This document shows positions 1 to 7,391 of a DNA stretch of 64,000 bases, piece by piece. The notes under the pieces are model-generated. The model did no database searches. It saw only the letters and a list, made by a program, of their open reading frames with translations, and had not been told where the DNA came from. Both the position numbers and the translations under genes were made by a program. Where the stretch lies: positions 214,533-278,532 of the forward strand of contig NZ_ML660186.1 in NCBI RefSeq assembly GCF_007483665.1. The letters run 5' to 3'. Source of the DNA: Catellatospora sichuanensis (GTDB taxonomy: Bacteria > Actinomycetota > Actinomycetes > Mycobacteriales > Micromonosporaceae). Each line of letters begins with the position of its first letter. Within the stretch, counting starts at the first letter, position 1.

Positions 1-13
1 CCCCGCCCACCCG

Positions 14-65
14 CCCCCCCGGGGGGGGGGGGGGGGGGGCCCCCCCCCCCCCCCCCCCCCCCCCC
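14..65. repeat. Homopolymer C7-G19-C26 inverted repeat
   Basis: Seven C are followed by 19 G (21-39) and 26 C (40-65), a self-complementary block at the window edge. It could fold as a G:C hairpin, but uninterrupted tracts like this are more often homopolymer mis-assembly or a contig join than real sequence. Confidence 0.8.
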
Positions 66-396
66 GCCCGGTTTTCTGCGGCCCCAGCGATGGTCGCCAT
101 AGGACAGCCGACTGCGTAAAGCAAGCCCGTGATGACGGACAGCTTGTGCGATTCGTCGAGGTGGAACGTGCGTAACCTGCCGAGCGGTCGGGGGTCGGCG
201 GAGCGGCCTTCGGCACGCCCGTTGCCCGACCGTCTATATACGACTTCAATGGCCTTTCGGGCAGAAGTTGCGAACGAATAGTTTTCACCTGAACCATCCT
301 TTATCTCGGTCACCTGTTGTAGTCTTCACCGAGCTACCCGTTACCACCGCAGCGTTTCCGGGCGTCTCGGCGGTGACGCGAATCGTGGGTGGCGCC
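66..396. other. Leader region with no convincing gene
   Basis: No coding region is supported here. A TATATAC box lies at 235-241 and may be a -10 element for the operon that follows, but no good -35 is seen. A TTG-initiated extension of the next gene (from 268) is open but is not expected from its family. Confidence 0.4.
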
Positions 397-795
397 ATGT
401 TCTTCCGGGGAGCGGGTGTGCTTGACATCGACGACTGTCTTCACCGTTTGATGGCCCTACAAGGCGTCCACGGCGCCAGCCTCATCGACTTCCCCAGCGG
501 CTCGGTAATCGGCGCGGCCGGGCGCGGACCGGGCAGCCGCGACGACACCCCCGCCGACGCCGTCGGCATGATCCACGCGACCATGCAGACCGCCGCTTTC
601 GCCACGGTCGGCCAGCCCGCCCACGTCGAGGACATCGTGATCACGGCGGGCAACGGATACCACGTCATGCGCCTGCTCTCGACGGAGGTCGAGGCGCGCA
701 TGGTGCTCTACATCTGGCTCGACCGCGCGGTCGGCAACCTCGTCATGGCGCAGCGCCAGCTCAGCGTGATCGCCGCCCAGTTCAGTGCGAACTGA
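397..795 (+). CDS. Roadblock/LC7-like protein, first of operon
   Basis: A protein of about 132 residues. Its C-terminal half (DIVITAGNGYHVMRLL, then a VLYIWLDRAVGNLVMAQRQL helix) aligns by eye with the protein at 2257-2628, so the two are paralogues of Roadblock/LC7 type. Roadblock folds usually dimerise and serve small Ras-like GTPases, as MglB does for MglA. No GTPase is visible here, but the window begins just upstream. ATG 397 is chosen because the frame upstream (to TTG 268) is not Roadblock-like; GTG 385 is an alternative. The next gene starts 8 nt downstream, so this is the first visible gene of a four-gene operon. Confidence 0.7.
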   Translation: MFFRGAGVLDIDDCLHRLMALQGVHGASLIDFPSGSVIGAAGRGPGSRDDTPADAVGMIHATMQTAAFATVGQPAHVEDIVITAGNGYHVMRLLSTEVEARMVLYIWLDRAVGNLVMAQRQLSVIAAQFSAN

Positions 796-803
796 TCCGG
801 CGC

Positions 804-1781
804 ATGTCGAAGAGCTCACGCCCGCCGCTGCTGCGGGAGTCCCTCGAACCGTGGTGCGCAGCCGGGGTCACCGGTGCCCTGCGCATCCTCGACCCGCCCG
901 GCGGCGTGGTGTACGTCGTCGACGGGCGCATCGCCTACGCCGAGACCCCCGTCGCCTCCGGAGTGGAGCGCCTGCTCACCGCGTCCGGCCGGCTGCCCGC
1001 CGAGGCCTGGCGCGCCGCCGTCACCGCCGGGCGGGCCCAGCACCGCATCGGGCCCGAACTCGTCGACGCCGGGCTGGTCACCCAGGTCGAGCTGGAGGCG
1101 CTCGGCGTGATCGCCCTCTACGACGCGGCGTTCTTCCTGTTCGACCTCGTGGTGTCGGCGCACTTCGAGCACCGCGCCCGGCACCCCGTCGGCCACCTGC
1201 GCACCCTCGACCTGCGTACGGTGTGCCAGGAGGTGGACCGGCGCAAGCGGCTGCTCGCCGACGCCTGGCCGGACGCCGCCATCGACACCGCGGCCGTGCT
1301 GCCCCAGCGCCGGCTGCGCTCGCAGTGCGTCGCGCTCACCGCGCTGCAATGGGAGGTGGTGGCCAACGCCGACCGCCGCCGCAGCCCGATCGACCTCGCC
1401 CGGCTGCTCGGCCGCGACACGTTCACCGTCATGCTCGAGGTGCGCCGGATGGCGCGTACCGGCCTGGTCGAGCCCGGCCGCCCCGGCGGCTCCGCGGCCG
1501 CGGAGTCGGTCGCCACGGTGCGGGCAAGGGCCGCCGCCGGACTGACCACCGCACCCGCGGCGCCCGCCGCGGCGCAGCCGGGACGGCACGCGAAACCCGT
1601 GGCCGAACCCGCGCCCGACCCGCCGGCCGAACCGGACGGTGAGCCGCAGCCGCACATCCCGCTGCCGCGCCGCGCCATCCGGCACGAGCCCGTTCGGCGC
1701 ACCGAACTCGCCGGCACGCCGGAGACCCGCGTGTCGGAGCAGATCCTCACCCGTCTCATCGCCGGGTTGGGGGCGCTGTGA
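804..1781 (+). CDS. DUF4388 (PATAN)-like protein with C-terminal winged-helix-like region
   Basis: A 325-residue protein. Residues about 15-110 read like a DUF4388/PATAN domain (GALRILDPPGGVVYVVDGRI, later IGPELVDAGLVTQVELEALG), a module of bacterial signalling proteins. Residues about 175-235 look like a winged helix (LTALQWEVVANADRRRSPID, then LARLLGRDTFTVMLEVRRMA). The tail after about 245 is Ala/Pro-rich and probably disordered. There is no signal peptide or membrane helix. The stop overlaps the GTG of the next Roadblock gene by 4 nt, implying translational coupling. The likely role is an effector or adaptor for the Roadblock proteins. The PATAN call is by eye. Confidence 0.65.
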   Translation: MSKSSRPPLLRESLEPWCAAGVTGALRILDPPGGVVYVVDGRIAYAETPVASGVERLLTASGRLPAEAWRAAVTAGRAQHRIGPELVDAGLVTQVELEALGVIALYDAAFFLFDLVVSAHFEHRARHPVGHLRTLDLRTVCQEVDRRKRLLADAWPDAAIDTAAVLPQRRLRSQCVALTALQWEVVANADRRRSPIDLARLLGRDTFTVMLEVRRMARTGLVEPGRPGGSAAAESVATVRARAAAGLTTAPAAPAAAQPGRHAKPVAEPAPDPPAEPDGEPQPHIPLPRRAIRHEPVRRTELAGTPETRVSEQILTRLIAGLGAL

Positions 1782-2215
1782 AACGAGACCTTCTGAGATC
1801 GGTCCTACGCGGTAGGAAGAGAGGAGTCATCCCTTTGGCCCCAGACAGTCCGGTGCTCGCCGAGATACGCGAGCTGCGCGTTCGGCTGCCACACGTGGTC
1901 GGTGTGCTCGTGGCGAGCGTCGACGGGCTGCTCATCGCACAGGACGCCGAAGGCATCGAGCCGGAGGTCTTCGCCGCGATGTCGGCCGCTCAGCTCGGCC
2001 TGGGGCAGCAGATCATCGCCGCGGTGCGAAGGGGGGAGTTCCGGGAGACGGTAACGGCCGCGACCAACGGTTACGTGGCGACCTTCGCGGCCGGGGCGTC
2101 GGCCCTGCTCACCGTCATCGCCGGCCGGGAACTGAACGTCGCCCGCCTGCACCACGAGGCGCGACCCGTCGCGGCGCGCATCGGAGAACTCGTACAGCAC
2201 GTCGAGATCCGCTGA
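1778..2215 (+). CDS. Roadblock/LC7 domain protein
   Basis: A 145-residue protein with a typical Roadblock/LC7 pattern: PHVVGVLVASVDGLLIAQDA, then a helix, then NGYVATFAAGASALLTVIAG and a terminal helix. Such domains form homodimers that act as GTPase-activating or scaffolding modules. GTG 1778 overlaps the previous stop (GTGA). TTG 1835, preceded by GAGGAG 8 nt upstream, is a credible alternative that would remove a basic N-terminal extension (RGRKRG). It sits between the PATAN-like protein and another Roadblock protein. Confidence 0.8.
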   Translation: MKRDLLRSVLRGRKRGVIPLAPDSPVLAEIRELRVRLPHVVGVLVASVDGLLIAQDAEGIEPEVFAAMSAAQLGLGQQIIAAVRRGEFRETVTAATNGYVATFAAGASALLTVIAGRELNVARLHHEARPVAARIGELVQHVEIR

Positions 2216-2256
2216 ACAACCGACCATCCCTTGTCGAACGAAAACGAGGTTCCACC

Positions 2257-2628
2257 ATGGCTGACATGGAAAGCTCGCTCCAGGAAGCGATGCAGATCGA
2301 GGGCGCGGTGGGTGTCGCGCTCGTGGACTACACCAGCGGCATGGCCCTGGGCACGCTCGGCAGCGCCAAGGAGCTGGACCTGACCATCGCCGCCGCGGGC
2401 AACACCGACGTGGTCCGGGCCAAGCTGCGCACCCTGGAGATGCTCAAGCTCAAGGACTCGATCGAGGACATCCTGATCACGCTGGGTGTGCAGTACCACG
2501 TCATCAGGCCGCTGACCAGCCGCAACACCCAGGGGCTCTTCCTCTACCTGGTGCTCGTCCGGTCACGGGCCAACCTGGCGATGGCCCGGCACAAGCTCAA
2601 GACCATCGAGGAGGGTCTGCAGATGTGA
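2257..2628 (+). CDS. Roadblock/LC7-like protein, last of operon
   Basis: A 123-residue protein with a Roadblock-like core: IEGAVGVALVDYTSGMALG, a central helix, DILITLGVQYHVIRPL, and a C-terminal helix. It is closely related to the protein at 397-795 (both share the DI-ITxGxxYHV-RxL segment), so the operon has a Roadblock pair around a PATAN-like protein and a third Roadblock protein. A purine-rich AACGAAAACGAGG element precedes the ATG. No operon gene follows. Confidence 0.75.
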   Translation: MADMESSLQEAMQIEGAVGVALVDYTSGMALGTLGSAKELDLTIAAAGNTDVVRAKLRTLEMLKLKDSIEDILITLGVQYHVIRPLTSRNTQGLFLYLVLVRSRANLAMARHKLKTIEEGLQM

Positions 2629-2736
2629 TGCCGCCGATCTCGTCGCCGGTGGCTGAAGGCGTTGTGTACCAGGCCATCGGCGGTGAGGCGGTCGCGATCG
2701 GACGTGATTCACTTTAATGTTCGTTCAAATCAGCGG

Positions 2737-2753
2737 TACCGCAGAGTGCGGTA
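2737..2753. promoter_or_regulatory. Perfect palindrome TACCGCA-GAG-TGCGGTA
   Basis: A 7-3-7 perfect inverted repeat in the 314-bp gap between the Roadblock operon and the DUF6232 gene. An AT-rich stretch (ACTTTAATGTTCGTTCAAAT) lies just upstream. It looks like a dimeric repressor site, but no partner is identified. Confidence 0.45.
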
Positions 2754-2821
2754 TGGCGATCAACGTCTGTCCAACCCATACTGAGCGGTAAGGAAACGAC
2801 ATGTTTCCTGGAACAGGAACA

Positions 2822-2843
2822 GCGCCCGGCTGGCACCGGGCGC
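2822..2843. terminator. GC-rich hairpin in the leader of the DUF6232 gene
   Basis: GCGCCCGG and CCGGGCGC form a perfect 8-bp stem with a 6-nt loop, followed by CGCTCTTGG. It could terminate the Roadblock operon or be a leader hairpin of the next gene. Confidence 0.45.
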
Positions 2844-2884
2844 CGCTCTTGGCCTCATCCCACGCGGGGAAGGAGGACCGTCAC

Positions 2885-2995
2885 ATGTCATCTTTACTCA
2901 TGCAACTCTCTCCCTGCAAGGGCCGTTCAAGGGAGAGAAAGGATGCCCGTCTACTACCGAGGCCCGTGCGCACACATCGACCACCGGTACCTTGA
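2885..2995 (+). CDS. Candidate 36-residue leader ORF
   Basis: The ATG at 2885 is preceded by a strong Shine-Dalgarno (GGAAGGAGG, 2868-2876, spacing 8), better than most real genes here. The 36-residue product (MSSLLMQLSPCKGRSRERKD...) overlaps the DUF6232 start in another frame. It may be a leader peptide coupling translation, or chance. No homology is recognised. Confidence 0.25.
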   Translation: MSSLLMQLSPCKGRSRERKDARLLPRPVRTHRPPVP

Positions 2996-3368
2996 GGTGT
3001 ACAGCCCTGAGCCCCGCCGGTTCGCCCTGCGCGGACTGCACGGGGTGCACATCGTCTGCGTCCCGGCCGACCGGGCCGGCGGTGGCGGGGCCACCACCCG
3101 GCTCTACGCCACAGGCACCGCGGGCGTCGTCGCGGCGACCGCCTGGCCGGTGCTCGGGACCGGTGCGATGTCGGTCGCGGCGACCATCGCCGCGGCGTTC
3201 CTGGTCGGGGCCCGTGGCTGCTGGCGGACCAGGACTCACTCGTACGAGTTGCGCGGGTTCTACCGAGGGTCGTACCAGGTGCTGTTCGCGACCACTGACG
3301 AGCGGATGTTCGAGCAGGTCAGGCGTGGTCTGGTGCGGGCGATGGAGTACCACGCGGACACGAATTGA
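2943..3368 (+). CDS. DUF6232 family membrane protein
   Basis: A 141-residue protein starting MPVYYRGPCAHIDHRYLEVY, which resembles the short actinobacterial DUF6232 family (N-terminal strand motif, then membrane helices). Hydrophobic segments lie around residues 57-72 and 76-90, followed by a soluble tail (YELRGFYRGSYQVLFATTDE). GGGAGAG lies 6 nt before the ATG. Function is unknown; it is probably anchored in the cytoplasmic membrane and is monocistronic. Confidence 0.7.
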   Translation: MPVYYRGPCAHIDHRYLEVYSPEPRRFALRGLHGVHIVCVPADRAGGGGATTRLYATGTAGVVAATAWPVLGTGAMSVAATIAAAFLVGARGCWRTRTHSYELRGFYRGSYQVLFATTDERMFEQVRRGLVRAMEYHADTN

Positions 3369-3496
3369 CATCGCTTTTCGATGGTGGTGTCCAACCGGGA
3401 TGCCGCGGTGTAACGTCTGTGCGTTGCATCACACAGCGGCATCCCAATCTGCTGTACGGCTAGATCACGGAACGGGTGACGATCGGGAGGGCCGCG

Positions 3497-4393
3497 ATGG
3501 TCTCAGGTGATCTGCCTGCCGTGGCCCGCCGTCGACTCCGCCTCGCGCTCCGGGGATGGCGCGAGGCGGCCGAGCTGACGCAGGGGGATGTCGCCACTGC
3601 TCTCGACTGGTCGCTGTCCAAGGTGCAGCGCATTGAGAGCGGCGAAGTGACCCTCTCCGGCACGGACCTGCGCGCTCTGCTGGCGAAGCTCGAGGTGGGT
3701 GATCCAGCCACCGTCGCGGAACTCGTTCAAGACGCCAGGATTGCCCGTCGTCGCGTTGCCGGTTGGTGGGACACTCCCCGCTATCGCGCTCATCTCACCC
3801 CCGCACTGATGCAGTTGATGCAGTTCGAGAGTCAGGCCACGGCGATCCGGACCTTCTCGCCGGCCCTGGTTCCAGGTGTGCTGCAGACGCCACGGCATGC
3901 CGAGATGGTCCTGAACTTCTGGAACAGCGAGCTTCGCATGATCACAGATGATCAGCGTGCGGCACGGCTCGAGGTCCGTCTGCGTAGGCACGAACACATC
4001 TTCGACCGTGCGGACCGGCCGACCTACATCCTGACGATCGATGAGTCGGTGCTGCTTCGAACCGCAGATGACCGTGAGGTTGCGATCGAGCAGCTCCAGC
4101 ACCTGATGCGACACCTCGTCGAGGGAAAGATCATTCTGAGGATCGTGCCCCTTCCCCTGGCCGGGCTCGCCGTCACTCTCGGGCAGTTCAGCGTTCTCGA
4201 ACTCGGCAGCGAAAATGACGCCGTCCTCTACCGCGAAAGCTGGGCGAGAGACGAGATTCTCCATGATCCAGGTGATGTTTCGCTCCATCGCCGGATTTTT
4301 GATGCGATCGAGCGCAGGTCGTACAGCGCAGAGCGCTCCAGTCGTCTGCTTGAGGCCCGTATCGCGGCCTTGCGGGCGGAGTCCGATAGCTAG
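3497..4393 (+). CDS. XRE-family regulator with DUF5753 domain
   Basis: About 298 residues. An N-terminal Cro/C1-type helix-turn-helix lies at residues 12-65 (LRGWREAAELTQGDVATAL, then WSLSKVQRIESGEVTLSGTD). It is followed by a DUF5753-type ligand domain (from about residue 90: FESQATAIRTFSPALVPGVLQTPRHAEMVL). These Scr1-type proteins pair with small DUF397 proteins, as here. ATG 3497 is preferred over GTG 3476 because GGGAGG stands 6 nt upstream. It lies 59 nt before the first DUF397 gene. Confidence 0.9.
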   Translation: MVSGDLPAVARRRLRLALRGWREAAELTQGDVATALDWSLSKVQRIESGEVTLSGTDLRALLAKLEVGDPATVAELVQDARIARRRVAGWWDTPRYRAHLTPALMQLMQFESQATAIRTFSPALVPGVLQTPRHAEMVLNFWNSELRMITDDQRAARLEVRLRRHEHIFDRADRPTYILTIDESVLLRTADDREVAIEQLQHLMRHLVEGKIILRIVPLPLAGLAVTLGQFSVLELGSENDAVLYRESWARDEILHDPGDVSLHRRIFDAIERRSYSAERSSRLLEARIAALRAESDS

Positions 4394-4452
4394 GCGGCTC
4401 GGCCGCCTGAAAGACCACTCCCGCCAACAACAGAAAGGATCAGTGTTTCCGC

Positions 4453-4653
4453 ATGTCCACTCTCGAGGCCGCAGTCGGCTGGCGCAGGAGCAGTTACTGC
4501 GACAGCGGTGCCTGTGTGGAGGTCGCGCAGCTCGACCACGGCGTCGCAGTGCGTGATTCGAAGGACCCGCAAGGCCCGGTCCTTCGTTTTTCCCGCCAGG
4601 AGTTCGCCGCCTTCATCGCGGGGGTGAGGGCGGGGGACTTCGTCACCGACTGA
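4453..4653 (+). CDS. DUF397 domain protein (first copy)
   Basis: A 66-residue DUF397 protein. The sequence WRRSSYCDSGACVEVAQLDH, then VAVRDSKDP and FSRQEFAAFIAGVRAGDF, covers the whole family signature. DUF397 proteins accompany XRE-DUF5753 regulators and are thought to modulate them (Scr2-like). AGAAAGGA lies upstream. A strong terminator follows directly, so this gene and the upstream regulator probably form one transcript. Confidence 0.9.
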   Translation: MSTLEAAVGWRRSSYCDSGACVEVAQLDHGVAVRDSKDPQGPVLRFSRQEFAAFIAGVRAGDFVTD

Positions 4654-4664
4654 CGTCGTCCCCA

Positions 4665-4697
4665 ACAGGTCCGTTCCCCGGGTGGGAACGGACCTGT
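4665..4697. terminator. Intrinsic-type terminator hairpin
   Basis: ACAGGTCCGTTCCC (4665-4678) pairs perfectly with GGGAACGGACCTGT (4684-4697) around a CGGGT loop. It sits 11 nt after the first DUF397 stop. No U-tract follows, as is common in actinobacteria. Confidence 0.8.
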
Positions 4698-4785
4698 CGC
4701 GTTGTGCCAACTGTTCCGTCGTGGATCGTCACGGCCGTTGTCGACTTGTACGCTGGGTTGCCAGCCACCGATGAAGGGTCGATCC

Positions 4786-4980
4786 ATGACATCGGACAGT
4801 CGGAACATCGAGTGGAACGTCGGCTCATACTGCGATACCGCAGCTTGCGTCGAGGTCGGCATGGGCGACGGCAAGGTGCGCATTCGCCGAGCTCGGACGA
4901 GCGAACCCGTTGTCGTGTTCACTCACGAGGAATGGACGGCGTTCCTGAGGTCGGCCAAGGACGGCGAGTTCGACATCTGA
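4786..4980 (+). CDS. DUF397 domain protein (second copy)
   Basis: About 64 residues. IEWNVGSYCDTAACVEVGMG, VRIRRARTSEPVVVFTHEEW and TAFLRSAKDGEFD match the DUF397 pattern. ATG 4786 is preceded by GAAGGG at 4772-4777; an ATG at 4771 is also in frame. It differs a good deal from the copy at 4453 and is separated from it by a terminator, so it is probably transcribed alone and may respond to another DUF5753 protein elsewhere. Confidence 0.85.
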   Translation: MTSDSRNIEWNVGSYCDTAACVEVGMGDGKVRIRRARTSEPVVVFTHEEWTAFLRSAKDGEFDI

Positions 4981-5038
4981 CCGCCCGGGGACCCGGTGGA
5001 TGACGGCGCGGTCACCCGCCGGATCTCGTTCGGGGTCG

Positions 5039-5968
5039 TCACCAGCTCTTCCAGAACTGGAAGAGGTGGTTGCCGTAGTCGGCCAGGCTGGTGGGCACGC
5101 CGGAGACGTCGAGGAAGAATGCGGTTGCGTCGCGGAACAGACCTCCGGCCAGCGGGAAGTACAGCAGGGCGAAGACGATCAGGATGCCGAACGGCTTGAT
5201 CTTGTTGCCCGCGTGGCGCGCGCCGGGGGACAGGTAGGGCTCGATCATCCCGTATCCGTCCAGGCCCGGCACCGGCAGCAGGTTGAGGATGGCGGTCGCG
5301 ACCTGCAGGTAGGCGAGGAAGGCCAGCCCTTCCCAGAAGACCATGTGCTGCTCGGACGGGTCGAAGGCGGACGACGGTCCGGCGACCGAGATGACGAGGA
5401 GTAGCCCTGCGGCGGCCACGACGTTGACCGCGGGTCCGGCTGCGGAGACCAGGGCGTCGCGGAAGCGGTTGCGCAGGCGGTGGCTCTCGATCATGACGGC
5501 GCCGCCGGGCAGCGGCAGTCCCCCGATGAGCAGCCACAGCATCGGCAGCAGCAGCGTGAGCACCGGGTGGCCGTACTTGCGCGGGTCGAGGCGTAGGTAG
5601 CCCTTCTCGGCCACGGTGTGGTCGCCGCCGCGGTGCGCGGTCAGCGCGTGGGAGAACTCGTGCAGGCAGAGCGTGACCAGCCAGCCGGAAAGCACGAAGA
5701 AGAACACGACCAGCGACGGATGTCCGATGCCGGTCCACATCGCCACGGCGCTGACCAGCATGACGACGACGAGCGCGACGAAGATGAGGGAGATGCCGCC
5801 GCGCGGTTCGCGGTCGCGCCGCGGTCGCGGCGTGCGCCCCGGACGTAGCGAGGGTATCCGCCGCTCGCGTGCCACCTGGTTCTCGACCGCCTTGGCGCGG
5901 CGGCTCCAGTCCTCTTCGGCCGCCAGGCGGTCGAGTGGATCGTCGTGTTGCCCTTGCCCACCGCTCAT
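5039..5968 (-). CDS. M50 site-2-type membrane metalloprotease
   Basis: About 309 residues from ATG 5968 (upstream start at 5998 possible). Zinc motif HEFSH is at residues 103-107 inside the second membrane helix, and the third ligand region is NLLPVPGLDGYG. Five or six hydrophobic helices follow a charged cytoplasmic N-terminus (residues 1-57). The rhomboid-unlike, PDZ-free layout fits small S2P/M50 peptidases that cleave transmembrane substrates, often anti-sigma factors. The substrate is unknown. It is convergent with the second DUF397 gene. Confidence 0.85.
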   Translation of the reverse strand: MSGGQGQHDDPLDRLAAEEDWSRRAKAVENQVARERRIPSLRPGRTPRPRRDREPRGGISLIFVALVVVMLVSAVAMWTGIGHPSLVVFFFVLSGWLVTLCLHEFSHALTAHRGGDHTVAEKGYLRLDPRKYGHPVLTLLLPMLWLLIGGLPLPGGAVMIESHRLRNRFRDALVSAAGPAVNVVAAAGLLLVISVAGPSSAFDPSEQHMVFWEGLAFLAYLQVATAILNLLPVPGLDGYGMIEPYLSPGARHAGNKIKPFGILIVFALLYFPLAGGLFRDATAFFLDVSGVPTSLADYGNHLFQFWKSW

Positions 5969-6039
5969 GGCGGGCAAGGCTACCCGAGTCGGCACCATGA
6001 GCGCTGTACGCGCGTGCCGTGCCCTGGAAGCATCGGAGT

Positions 6040-6720
6040 ATGAGCGAAACGGTCCTCACCCGGCAGCAGGCGTCCGAAGCGGTCACCGGTCACGGCTGGC
6101 GGTTCGTGCTCGGCTCGCTGTGCACCGCTGTCGAGGTGTCGTCGCTGGCGCAGGCGGCGGAGGTGGCCTCGCTGGCCGTGGCGGCCGCGGGTCCTGGCGC
6201 CGAGCGCCACCTGCTGCTCGACCTGCGCGGGGACCGGGTACTGCTGACCGTCCAGGTGCCCGGCGAGATGCGGGTGACCGGCCGGGAGACCGAGCTGGCG
6301 GTGCGGGTGTCGGCCGCGTTGACGGAGGCCGGGCACACGACCGATGCCGTCGGTGGGCGGCAGCGCGTCGTCCAGCTGCTGGAGATCGCGATCGACGCGC
6401 TCGACATCGCCGCGGTGCGTCCGTTCTGGCTGGCGGTGCTCGGTTACGCCGAGGTGGGCGACGATCCGGGGGCGGCCGTCGTCGACCCGTACGGTCAAGG
6501 TCCGACGGTGTGGTTCCAGCAGATGGACCGGCCGCGCACCCAGCGCAATCGCATCCACCTGGACATCTCGGTGCCGCACGACGAAGCGGATCGGCGCGTC
6601 GCGGCGGCCGTCGCCGCCGGCGGGCGAGTGGTCTACGACAAGGAGGCGCCCGCGTTCCGGGTGCTAGCCGACCCTGAGGGCAACGAGGTATGCGTCACCA
6701 CCTGGCTCGGCCGCGACTGA
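6040..6720 (+). CDS. PCD-like plus VOC (glyoxalase) fusion protein
   Basis: About 226 residues from ATG 6040. Residues 1-105 (LTRQQASEAVTGHGWRFVLG through AEVASLAVAA) resemble a pterin-4a-carbinolamine dehydratase-like fold. Residues 120-226 form a glyoxalase/VOC module (DALDIAAVRPFWLAVLGY, NRIHLDISVP, FRVLADPEGNEVCV). VOC domains bind a metal and act on many small molecules; the reaction here is not predictable. The catalytic His pattern of true PCD is not obvious, so the N-domain may be structural. It is convergent with the TetR gene. Confidence 0.8.
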   Translation: MSETVLTRQQASEAVTGHGWRFVLGSLCTAVEVSSLAQAAEVASLAVAAAGPGAERHLLLDLRGDRVLLTVQVPGEMRVTGRETELAVRVSAALTEAGHTTDAVGGRQRVVQLLEIAIDALDIAAVRPFWLAVLGYAEVGDDPGAAVVDPYGQGPTVWFQQMDRPRTQRNRIHLDISVPHDEADRRVAAAVAAGGRVVYDKEAPAFRVLADPEGNEVCVTTWLGRD

Positions 6721-6778
6721 GCACCCAGGTTGGCGGTCGAGCGCCGACCGTCGGCCCGGGGGGCATCACCGATGCAGA

Positions 6779-7345
6779 TCAAATGGTGGTCATGCCGCGC
6801 AGTGTGGTGAGGATGGACGGCGTCGGGTCGAAGTCGGGCTCGGGGCAGGCTAGCTGGATGGCCACCAGGCCGTCGACCAGGGCGAGCACGGTCAGGTAGT
6901 CGGCCTGCGGGGCGGTCGAGCCGAACTGCGCCAGCCACGGCTCGCCCCACGTCGCCAGCCGTTGCCGTGCCGCACGGATCTTCTGCTGTAGCCCTGGCTG
7001 GAACGCCGCCTCGTGGAAGATCGCGTGCCGGGCCAGCGTCAGTGCCTTCGCCGGGCCGGTCACCTCGCCGACCATATCTCCTATGAGCTGGGCGAATTCA
7101 TCCAGCGAGCGGGGCGGGCGCTGCCCGGCAAGGCGCTGCCACACCGCCGTCTCGATCTCGACGAGCCGGTCGAGGACGCCGCCGACCAGGGCATCCCGGG
7201 TGCGGAAGCTGTTCGACGTCGAGCCCTCCGGCAGCCCGGCCTGGGCGTCGACCGCGCGGTGCGTCAGCGCGCGCAAGCCTTTCGTGCCGAGCACGGCGAT
7301 CGCGGCGTCGAGCACCTGCTCCCTGCGGTCGGACATGAGATTCAT
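6779..7345 (-). CDS. TetR-family repressor, divergent from FAD monooxygenase
   Basis: About 188 residues (start 7345, or 7336 for MSDRREQ). The N-terminal TetR HTH is clear: REQVLDAAIAVLGTKGLRAL, THRAVDAQAGLPEGS, NSFRTRDALVGGVLDRL. The C-terminal ligand domain is not assignable. The gene is divergent from the FAD monooxygenase, and two identical perfect palindromes lie between the starts, so it very probably represses itself and the monooxygenase. The ligand is likely the monooxygenase substrate. Confidence 0.9.
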   Translation of the reverse strand: MNLMSDRREQVLDAAIAVLGTKGLRALTHRAVDAQAGLPEGSTSNSFRTRDALVGGVLDRLVEIETAVWQRLAGQRPPRSLDEFAQLIGDMVGEVTGPAKALTLARHAIFHEAAFQPGLQQKIRAARQRLATWGEPWLAQFGSTAPQADYLTVLALVDGLVAIQLACPEPDFDPTPSILTTLRGMTTI

Positions 7346-7380
7346 ACTACAGCTGTAGTTGAGGGCACTACAGCTGTAGT
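7346..7380. promoter_or_regulatory. Twin TetR operators, two identical 14-bp palindromes
   Basis: ACTACAGCTGTAGT occurs at 7346-7359 and again at 7367-7380. Each is a perfect palindrome, and their centres are 21 bp (two helical turns) apart. They touch the TetR start codon on one side and lie 11 nt from the monooxygenase ATG on the other. This is typical for cooperative binding of two TetR dimers at a shared promoter. Confidence 0.85.
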
Positions 7381-7391
7381 ACGTTCGGGAC

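Noticed and set aside
2801-2995. 64-codon frame upstream of the DUF6232 gene as a full gene
   Set aside because: The first half has no ribosome-binding site and crosses a GC hairpin. Only the 36-codon part from 2885 has a good Shine-Dalgarno and is kept at low confidence.
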